Of a stretch of DNA of 14,550 nucleotides, positions 1 to 5,468 are shown one piece after another; positions within the stretch are counted from its first letter, which is position 1; each line of letters starts with the position of its first letter. The translations under genes were made by a program, and so were the position numbers. Source of the DNA: JAZKHT01 sp040385245 (GTDB lineage Bacteria; Pseudomonadota; Alphaproteobacteria; Rhodobacterales; Rhodobacteraceae); contig JAZKHT010000013.1 of the NCBI GenBank assembly GCA_040385245.1, forward strand, positions 1 through 14,550, in the 5' to 3' direction. The notes beneath the pieces were generated by a model, which was not told the DNA's origin, did no database searches, and was given only the letters and a program-made list of their open reading frames with translations.

Positions 1-111
1 CTTGCGGAGCCTGAATCATGCCGCAAGGGCAAGTTCAATGGGTCCTGACCCTAGCTGACAGTCGGCTCGCTTCAGATCATTCAAGAAAGCTGGGGCTCGT
101 GATCTAGAAGT

Positions 112-1680
112 TCAGTCCGAAAACCCGGCAGCAAGAAGGCCCGCACGTAACCTTTTGCGAAAATCAGAGTTCGAGAATGGCATTGACTTGAAATACAGGC
201 TGATCGTCATGTCCGGCCGATTGTCGCTAACGACACGAGCCCAGTGAGCAGCTGCCTCTTTCCGACCGTCAAGCTGGCAGAGCGCTACCGCTGCCATCAC
301 GACGCGGGAATGGCTGGTCGCAGTCCGCGCTGCGAGAACTGCCCAGTCGGCTGCGGTCGCATAGTCGCCATCAATCCCGAAGGAAAGCGCCTTCATCGCG
401 CGCATCGGGGAAAGCAACGGATCTAGCGGGCTGAGTCCGATCGCCGTGTCAATACCAGCGTGAGTCGCGACCGTCTTACAACGGAGCACTTGCAGGAAGG
501 CCCGTGAGTAATGACCCTTAGCATAATTGGGGCTCAAATCCACTGACCTGTCCAGCCAGACCAGCCCGTCATCCGGGCTGCCCGTGAGGATGTGCAACCG
601 CCCCATTGCTGCGTTCGCGTATGGGTCGAGTGGGTCAAGCTCGATGCTGCGTTCGGCCGCGAACCTGACGGCGGAGAGGGCGGCTTGGCGATCCGGCACA
701 TAACCCATAATCGCGTCCTGAAAACTGGCGAACGAACGGGCCGCAAATGCGGTTGAAAAACCAGGGTCCAGATCGGTTGCGCGGCGGAAGAGACCAGCTG
801 CAATTGCATTGTCATGCGCGTTGAAACGATACACATGGCTTAGCCCGAGGTGATAGGACTCCCAAGCATCCAGCTGCTCGACGGGTTTGCCACGTGCCAG
901 CGCCGCTTCGGTCTGCGGAATTTGGAGATCCAGTGCGGCGATGACCGCAGCCACTATCTCGTGCCGAACGGCGTGCACATCTTCGACGGACCGCTCGAAA
1001 CGGTCTGACCAGATCAGTCCCCCGCTCCGTGTTTCGACCAGATCAACGCTCACATCCAACTGCTTGCCAAAAAGCTCAACGCGACCTGAAAGGCAATAGC
1101 TGGCCCCCAAAACGCTGCGCAGGCCGGCGAGGTCCACATCCGCATTTCGGAACCGAAAGGTTGACTCGCGCGCGATCACTCGCAACCAGCGCAGGCGGGC
1201 CAGTGAAGAAATGATGTCTGAAGGGATCGCATCGCTCAGGCTTGCAAAGGCATCTGGCAAACCGGTCCGGCCAAACGGCAGCACCGCAATTGTTGGCCTG
1301 TCACCGCGTCCGTCCACAGCAGGCGTTCGTTCTGCCTGGGGTGCTGCACCAGTCAGTGCAATTTCCGTTGGTCTGATCGTGACCGGTGCGACAAATCGAT
1401 GGCCGACGCCGCGAACGGTTCGGATGAAGACTTGCCTGTCCCCGTCATCCCCGAGCGCTTTGCGAACAGCCTTCAACGCGGTCGAGACGGCAGCGTCTGA
1501 AATGAAGCGCCCTGCCCAGACCGTCGCAATCATTTCTTCTTTGACGATCACCCGCTCGTTGTTCTCGACCAACAGGCGCAGCAGCCTGAAGACCTTGGGT
1601 TCAAGCTTGACCAACCCCGACACCGATCGAAGCTCGGCGCGATCCGTGTCCAGTTCAAATGGGTCAAATTGAAGCTTCAT
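112..1680 (-). CDS. Winged-helix transcriptional regulator with TolB-like and TPR region
   Basis: Predicted cytoplasmic transcription factor of about 522 residues. Residues about 1-100 (counting from the ATG at 1680) form an OmpR/CadC-type winged helix: a start like FDPFELD, a recognition-helix region around VSTALKAVRKALGDD and the wing motif RTVRGVGHRF. A proline/alanine-rich linker leads to a TolB-like segment beginning IAVLPF near residue 130 and containing SGRVE and VDLVETRSG. The rest, from about residue 275, is helical and TPR-like, with repeated A-x-x-LDP patterns (DLDPGFS, ELDPLDP, GLSPLDP). No receiver domain or transmembrane helix is visible, so it is unlike classical CadC and probably senses through its C-terminal half. 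I prefer the ATG at 1680 because family members start at this point; an in-frame TTG at 1695 would add five residues. It is divergent from the small gene at 1817. Family assignment is confident, the signal and targets are unknown. Confidence 0.9.
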   Translation of the reverse strand: MKLQFDPFELDTDRAELRSVSGLVKLEPKVFRLLRLLVENNERVIVKEEMIATVWAGRFISDAAVSTALKAVRKALGDDGDRQVFIRTVRGVGHRFVAPVTIRPTEIALTGAAPQAERTPAVDGRGDRPTIAVLPFGRTGLPDAFASLSDAIPSDIISSLARLRWLRVIARESTFRFRNADVDLAGLRSVLGASYCLSGRVELFGKQLDVSVDLVETRSGGLIWSDRFERSVEDVHAVRHEIVAAVIAALDLQIPQTEAALARGKPVEQLDAWESYHLGLSHVYRFNAHDNAIAAGLFRRATDLDPGFSTAFAARSFASFQDAIMGYVPDRQAALSAVRFAAERSIELDPLDPYANAAMGRLHILTGSPDDGLVWLDRSVDLSPNYAKGHYSRAFLQVLRCKTVATHAGIDTAIGLSPLDPLLSPMRAMKALSFGIDGDYATAADWAVLAARTATSHSRVVMAAVALCQLDGRKEAAAHWARVVSDNRPDMTISLYFKSMPFSNSDFRKRLRAGLLAAGFSD

Positions 1681-1709
1681 GTCCGAGCGTAGCAAATCCG
1701 CATCCGCCG

Positions 1710-1735
1710 CTCAACAAGTCCTCATCCAGTCCTCA
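1710..1735. promoter_or_regulatory. 11-bp-phased direct repeats, possible regulator binding site
   Basis: The 8-mer AGTCCTCA occurs at 1717-1724 and again at 1728-1735, exactly 11 bp apart. The CTCA core recurs once more at 1710-1713 in the same phase. Winged-helix regulators of the OmpR type usually bind tandem direct repeats spaced by about one helical turn. The site lies just upstream of such a regulator and in the gap shared with the divergent gene at 1817. Autoregulation or control of the neighbour is inferred. Confidence 0.4.
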
Positions 1736-1816
1736 AGCAATGACATGATCCCGTGCGTAGGTTTTTGAGATCCGCAGAGCCTTGAACAGGCGCAGAACGC
1801 AAACGGGAGGCCAACA

Positions 1817-2086
1817 ATGTTAAATGCATCAGATGACAGCGTTACCCCGACACGACCGATGGTCGATAGATTAGGGCGATTCACCCAGTGGATTGCGGCA
1901 GTTTTAACTGCAACCCGTGCGTCCCCGCACAGGGTTGAAGATGCGCATGCCTTACGTTGCAGCCTAGCCTCTTACTCAGCGGAGGACTTTCACGACACAA
2001 GCATTGACGCATCAGATGCCATGGGGATCGCATCATGGCAGCCTGCCTTGCCGTTCTTCATGCAAAATGGGTTCGACCGAAAATGA
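1817..2086 (+). CDS. Small protein with DUF1127-like C-terminal motif
   Basis: An 89-residue protein preceded by a good ribosome binding site (GGGAGG at 1805-1810, six bases before the ATG). Residues about 17-30 form a short amphipathic or hydrophobic segment (LGRFTQWIAAVLTA). The stretch SLASYSAEDFHDTSIDASD near residues 50-68 lines up position for position with the DUF1127 pattern of the type LSxLSDxELxDIGLxRxD, with the central IGL degenerate. DUF1127 proteins are short alphaproteobacterial proteins; some are linked to phosphate, stress or RNA-related phenotypes. The gene is divergent from the winged-helix regulator and shares its upstream repeat region, so it is a plausible target. The family call rests on a motif alignment by eye and could be wrong; the gene itself is supported mainly by its ribosome binding site. 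Confidence 0.45.
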   Translation: MLNASDDSVTPTRPMVDRLGRFTQWIAAVLTATRASPHRVEDAHALRCSLASYSAEDFHDTSIDASDAMGIASWQPALPFFMQNGFDRK

Positions 2087-2402
2087 AGGTTGAGGCGACT
2101 TGGGGTAGGTTTCTGGTTCCCGCGACCAGACAGGTTCACCGGCGTGAGAAAATCTTACCCGAAACAGATAGCGCTCAACGCGCAAGGGGCTGCTTTCCGC
2201 CCGTTGCGTTAGTTTGGCCAGAATCGACGCGCTCGGCCCTCTCCTGCCGTTCATCGTCGGTAGCATGCTGCATTGCGGCTTCGCTAAACCGGCCATTCGT
2301 TCTTTTCGCAGCGATCCTTGCCGGTCTACGTGGGCTCGTGCGGACTTTGCGACCGTTAGCTGTCAAATGTGCAGGACAGGAAACAAGGACGGAGAACGGC
2401 CC
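2087..2402. other. Gene-free stretch upstream of the VOC gene
   Basis: I see no credible gene here. Open frames crossing this interval on both strands lack ribosome binding sites and have no recognisable protein character. The segment around 2285-2365, with CCATTCGTT and GCGGACTTTGCGACCGTTAGCTG, has the flavour of degenerate intergenic sequence that I associate with Rhodobacteraceae genomes, but I cannot confirm a repeat family. The last bases (AAGGACGGAG, 2385-2394) are the ribosome binding site of the next gene. Confidence 0.4.
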
Positions 2403-2753
2403 ATGGCGGTACATCGCATTGTCGCAAACATCGATGCAGCATCGGTTGCCACCGCTCGAGATTTCTACAGCACCCTCTTCGGGCTAGAAGTTGTCATGGA
2501 CCACGGCTGGACCGTCACAATGGCGTCTTCGGAAACGGCCTTTGTCCAGGTCAGCATAGCCACCGAAGGCGGGTCTGGAACGCCCGTGCCTGACCTTTCG
2601 ATCGAAGTAGATGACGTTGACGCCCTGTTCACGCGGGCAAAATCCCTTGGCCACACGATAGTCTACGACCTTACTGATGAGCCTTGGGGGGTCCGCCGGT
2701 TCTATATCCGAGATCCTGCAGGAAAACTGCTCAACGTTTTCGCTCAGACTTAG
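2403..2753 (+). CDS. VOC-family (glyoxalase/bleomycin-resistance fold) protein
   Basis: A 116-residue single-domain protein with the paired beta-alpha-beta-beta-beta layout of the vicinal oxygen chelate superfamily. The first half includes RDFYSTLFGLEVVMDHGWTV, and the second half includes IEVDDVDALFTRAKSLGH and ends with RRFYIRDPAGKLLNVF, the typical last two strands. The superfamily covers glyoxalases, dioxygenases and drug-binding resistance proteins; the substrate cannot be told from sequence. I chose the ATG at 2403 because ACGGAG at 2389-2394 sits eight bases upstream and because domain homology begins at VHRIVANID; an open frame extends upstream to 2214 but its extra 63 residues look non-coding. 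It appears monocistronic. A cytoplasmic location is expected. Confidence 0.85.
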   Translation: MAVHRIVANIDAASVATARDFYSTLFGLEVVMDHGWTVTMASSETAFVQVSIATEGGSGTPVPDLSIEVDDVDALFTRAKSLGHTIVYDLTDEPWGVRRFYIRDPAGKLLNVFAQT

Positions 2754-2842
2754 TGAATGTGACCGCTTTGGGCTCAAACCGACCTCAGTTTGTCCACCCA
2801 AAACTTCGTCTCGCGATGTGAAAAAATATTGAAATCATCGGC

Positions 2843-3031
2843 TTACCCCCGCAGGACGAGGGCGCGCAGTGCCAGCAGCCAGCCGGCCAGTGTCAAGATA
2901 TGGCGAAAGCTGTTTAACCAAAGCCACTGTGTCAATGCCGCCTTGCCCTGCGCATCCGGCACCCCTGTGCCGCCTTGCATAGCGATCATGCCGGGAATGA
3001 AGTAGCTAAAGGTTGCCACCCGTTCCACCAC
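2843..3031 (-). pseudogene. C-terminal remnant of a DUF1772-like small membrane protein
   Basis: The leftward frame reads ERVATFSYFIPGMIAMQG, then a helix-rich tail with LWLNSFRHILTLAGW and LRAL, and stops at a TAA. This matches in style the last third of the DUF1772/anthrone-oxygenase-like four-helix membrane proteins, where R-x-ATF-x-YF-x-P and a final LR-x-x-L-x-x-x-AW-x-x-ALRAL segment are usual. The full proteins are roughly 140-160 residues, and only about 60 remain. Reading upstream past 3031, the frame loses all resemblance and hits a stop at 3077-3079, inside the oppositely oriented DUF1428 gene. It has no ribosome binding site of its own. I read it as a gene truncated at its 5' end by a rearrangement with a breakpoint near 3031-3037. 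The family name is inferred from pattern memory. Confidence 0.55.
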
Positions 3032-3036
3032 GATCG

Positions 3037-3357
3037 ATGAGCTATGTTCAAGGTTTTTTAGTCGCTGTGCCCAAGGTCAACAAGCAAGCCTACCTTCACT
3101 CGGCGCAAAGTGCCGCTCCGATCTTTCAAGAATATGGAGCGACCCGCGTGATGGAAACGTGGAGCGAGGACATTTCCGACGGCAAGGTCACTGACTTCAA
3201 GCGTGCGGTGCAGGCCAAACAAGACGAAGCGATTGTTTTCTCCTGGATCGAGTGGCCGGACAAACAAACTTTTGACGCTGCCAGCAAGAGGATGGAAACC
3301 GACCCACGCTGGAAGGACATGCCGGAAATGCCGTTTGATGGCAAACGCATGATCTAG
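3037..3357 (+). CDS. DUF1428 family protein, C-terminally shortened by an amber codon
   Basis: A 106-residue protein carrying nearly the whole DUF1428 domain: the start MSYVQGFLVAVP, then APIFQEYGATRVMETW, GKVTDFKRAVQAK, FSWIEWPDK and the end MPFDGKRMI. DUF1428 proteins are small, cytoplasmic alpha/beta-barrel-like proteins of unknown function. Family members usually continue after KRMI with Y-GGF and a few more residues. Here a TAG follows, and the next codons still read GGFAPIFDTDDQN before a TGA at 3397-3399, so the original end is visible beyond the stop. The ATG at 3037 matches the family start; a TTG at 3013 would add eight unrelated residues. No ribosome binding site is evident, and the gene begins six bases from the truncated membrane-protein fragment on the other strand. 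It may be a decaying gene. Confidence 0.8.
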   Translation: MSYVQGFLVAVPKVNKQAYLHSAQSAAPIFQEYGATRVMETWSEDISDGKVTDFKRAVQAKQDEAIVFSWIEWPDKQTFDAASKRMETDPRWKDMPEMPFDGKRMI

Positions 3358-3493
3358 GGCGGATTTGCGCCCATCTTTGACACTGACGATCAAAACTGAC
3401 ATCAGGCAGGGCAAGCGGTCGGCAATCATTTGCGTATGCAATGGCGGCAACAGCGTGACGGCAGCCGCTTGCGCGGCGTCTCTCGAACAATCC

Positions 3494-3515
3494 CCACCTA
3501 CCTCACGGCAGGTGG
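3494..3515 (+). other. Small hairpin upstream of the GST gene
   Basis: CCACCTACC and GGCAGGTGG can form a nine-position stem with one A-C mismatch and a TCAC tetraloop. It lies 29 bases before the ribosome binding site of the gene at 3559. No T-run follows, so a classical terminator is unlikely; it could be a structured leader or chance. Confidence 0.25.
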
Positions 3516-3558
3516 CGGTTCCGAGCGTTGAGCTATCAATTCATCGGGGAGATGCCAT

Positions 3559-4218
3559 GTGGCTGATTTGATCCTTACCACCTATGATTGGGTTCCTGAG
3601 ATGCCGCGCGGCTATGTGCGTGACATAAGGGTACGTTGGGCACTGGTAGAGGCTGGGTTGCCCTATCGCGTCGAAAGCACGCCCTTTCGCGATCGGCAGC
3701 CCGTTCATTTCGCCCACCAACCGTTTGGTCAGGTACCGTGGCTGACCGACGGCGATCTGGTGATCTTCGAAAGCGGCGCGATTCTTCTGCATCTGGGCGA
3801 AATGAGCGACAAGCTGATGCCCACCGATCGCATCGGCCGTAACGAAGTGAAGGAGTGGCTGTTCGCCGCACTGGCGTCTGTAGAGGCGGCAAGCCAACCT
3901 TGGTCTTTCTTCAAGTTTTCCGCAAACACGGACGCGGCGTCCATGTGGCCGTTCTTCGAGGGATTTCTGAACCAACATCGGCTTCCGCAAATGGAAGCGG
4001 TTCTAGCGCGACGCGAATGGCTGGCCGGGACCTTTTCGATCGCCGATATTCTGATGGCAGATGTACTGCGCCTTGTTGATCGCTTCGACGGTCTTGCTGA
4101 GTTTCCGGCATGCAGGGCCTACCTGAGCCGCGCCACGTCCCGCCCATCCTTCGAAAAGGCACATGCAGACCAGATGGCGCATTTCGCTTCAGCAGATGAA
4201 GCGGACGAAGTACTTTAG
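3559..4218 (+). CDS. Glutathione S-transferase-like protein
   Basis: A 219-residue protein of the soluble GST superfamily. Residues about 1-85 form the thioredoxin-like domain, with the cis-proline in QVPWL (Pro60) and the glutathione gamma-glutamyl contact motif ESGAI (Glu71-Ser72). Residues about 95-210 form the all-helical domain and include the N-capping box motif in TFSIADILMADVL, needed for folding in GSTs. The N-terminal segment DWVPEMPRGYVRDIRVRWAL places no obvious catalytic Cys or Ser at the usual spot; Tyr9 or Tyr19 are candidates. The start is GTG, chosen because GGGGAG at 3546-3551 is well spaced and no in-frame ATG lies upstream. It probably acts in the cytoplasm in conjugation or detoxification; the substrate is unknown. 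It is convergent with the leftward genes beyond 4464 and seems to be transcribed alone. Confidence 0.88.
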   Translation: MADLILTTYDWVPEMPRGYVRDIRVRWALVEAGLPYRVESTPFRDRQPVHFAHQPFGQVPWLTDGDLVIFESGAILLHLGEMSDKLMPTDRIGRNEVKEWLFAALASVEAASQPWSFFKFSANTDAASMWPFFEGFLNQHRLPQMEAVLARREWLAGTFSIADILMADVLRLVDRFDGLAEFPACRAYLSRATSRPSFEKAHADQMAHFASADEADEVL

Positions 4219-4313
4219 CGCCCAGCGGTTGCAACAGCGCGCATGTGGTCCTTGCAAGTTTTGCTGATCCCTCGCATTGGCTAGAACTGGCCTTACTGCG
4301 GTCCGGTATGAGT

Positions 4314-4439
4314 TCATTCGAAGCGTAGGTCTCCATCGACGTGGTCGGCCCAAAGCTGCCACTGATCGATGGACTTTCGATTTGATGCGCGGTCTTTCAC
4401 AACGACTGAGGAAGCCTTTTCCATGATATTATTCAACAT
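4314..4439 (-). CDS. Possible 41-residue ORF downstream of the ROK/binding-protein pair
   Basis: An ATG at 4439 opens a 41-codon frame ending in TGA, 24 bases after the stop of the cytoplasmic binding-protein gene on the same strand. The product has a basic first half (KDRASNRKS) and an aromatic, acidic second half (DQWQLWADHVDGDLRFE). The composition looks more protein-like than random shadow frames nearby, but the ribosome binding site is weak (AAGG about 16 bases upstream). It could be a third cistron, a remnant of another gene, or noise. I recognise no family. Confidence 0.2.
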   Translation of the reverse strand: MLNNIMEKASSVVVKDRASNRKSIDQWQLWADHVDGDLRFE

Positions 4440-4463
4440 GGGCAAATGCGGCGACCTTTGCCT

Positions 4464-5468
4464 TCAAGGTGCCAGACCAAGAAGGCGCAAGACCTCGCGC
4501 GGGGCTGGCTTTCGCCAGATGATCTGAAAGCTTTCGGCCACGTTGCCCCGGACCACGGCGACACCGGGCATGGCGATCCAAGCGGGAACCGTGCGACCAA
4601 GAAGGGCAAGTATCGTCGTGCGGGCGGCGGCAACGCCTTGCTGAAAAGGCTGCTGGGCGGCCACGCTGACGAAACTCCGACCTGCCGCCAGAGCGATGGC
4701 AACATCTTCCCCCAGATCGACCGTGGCTATGGCCGGGGAATGACCTTCTGTCTGAAGCCGGGTCGCCACCGCATGGGCGGGCGTGTCCCAAACCACGAAC
4801 ATGCCTGAGATATCAGGGTGATCCGCCATCATCCCCACGGCAAGATTGGCCGCTTCGTCCATCGCGCCGAAGCGACGCACATGAGTGCGCACGTCAGACC
4901 GGTTGGCTTGCATCCAGTTGGTGAAGGCGATCTCGCGCTCGTTGGTTGCAAAAAAATCGGCCGCAAAACCAAGAATACCGACCACCGCGCCTTCTGCCAG
5001 ATGCGGCGCAAGCCCGGCGGCGGCCATCTTGCCCAGACCGAAATTGTCGGAAGACACCAAAGATGTGTAATGCGACCCCGGCAAAAGGCCCGTCGGCACA
5101 TTCTCCAGCAAAACCAGCCGGATGCCTGCCTCTGATACCCGCCGGAAAGCCGCAACAACCTGCTCGTTCGCCACCGGCAGCGCAACGATCGCATCTGGTG
5201 CCGCCAAGATCAGCCGGTCAAGTGCGGCCACCTGCCTGTCGACCGAAAATCCGCAGTCAACGACCTCTGTCACGACCACGCCGCAATCGCCGAAGATGCC
5301 CAGCATCCCAGAAATCTGCAGCCGGGTCCAATCGCTGTCCAATGTGTGCAGCACGATGGCGACCCGCAGAGTTGATGCCTTGGCGGCAGCGATATCCTCG
5401 GGCAGCAAGCTGACACGCTCAGGCGGCGCTGCGCGTTCGCCATGGGGGCCCAGTCCGTCAATCGTCAT
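4464..5468 (-). CDS. Signal-less periplasmic-binding-protein homologue, putative cytosolic sugar sensor
   Basis: A 334-residue type I sugar-binding-protein fold (Peripla_BP_4 / LacI-like binding domain) with neither a signal peptide nor a DNA-binding domain. The N-terminus (MTIDGLGPHGERAAPPERVS) is polar and charged. It is clearly paralogous to the exported binding protein at 7935: shared blocks include SDW at 45-47, ENVPTG 122-127, SSDN 139-142, AADFF 169-173, VWDTPA 226-231 and TVDLGE 249-254, in the same order and spacing. Conservation of these blocks suggests the same ligand. Its ATG overlaps the stop of the ROK gene (ATGA), implying translational coupling and possibly a physical complex. 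The role is inferred: a cytoplasmic ligand sensor for the ROK protein. Less likely alternatives are a decaying duplicate or a binding protein exported without a recognisable signal. Confidence 0.85.
   Translation of the reverse strand: MTIDGLGPHGERAAPPERVSLLPEDIAAAKASTLRVAIVLHTLDSDWTRLQISGMLGIFGDCGVVVTEVVDCGFSVDRQVAALDRLILAAPDAIVALPVANEQVVAAFRRVSEAGIRLVLLENVPTGLLPGSHYTSLVSSDNFGLGKMAAAGLAPHLAEGAVVGILGFAADFFATNEREIAFTNWMQANRSDVRTHVRRFGAMDEAANLAVGMMADHPDISGMFVVWDTPAHAVATRLQTEGHSPAIATVDLGEDVAIALAAGRSFVSVAAQQPFQQGVAAARTTILALLGRTVPAWIAMPGVAVVRGNVAESFQIIWRKPAPREVLRLLGLAP

Noticed and set aside
1..27. Inverted repeat CTTGCGG / CCGCAAG with a 13-base spacer at the window edge.
   Set aside because: Short arms, no T-run and no adjoining gene to terminate on the visible side; the sequence is cut at base 1, so its context cannot be judged.
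1211..1672. Long open frame on the + strand (153 codons) opposite the winged-helix regulator gene.
   Set aside because: It is the antisense shadow of a gene with clear domain homology; the product is Ser/Arg/Thr-rich without family resemblance and has no convincing ribosome binding site.
2285..2365. Resemblance between CCATTCGTTC around 2292 and the reverse complement near 14435-14445, suggesting a dispersed repeat.
   Set aside because: Only a core of about 10-14 bases matches and the flanks do not align, so a chance or merely stylistic similarity cannot be excluded.
2035..2487. A 150-codon + strand frame across the gene-free stretch into the VOC gene.
   Set aside because: No ribosome binding site, no recognisable domain, and it overlaps the VOC gene out of frame; composition looks random.
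4332..4373. CCATCGA ... TCGATGG inverted pair between the convergent GST and binding-protein genes, considered as a bidirectional terminator.
   Set aside because: Seven-base arms with a loop of nearly 30 bases and no flanking T-run; too weak for a terminator.
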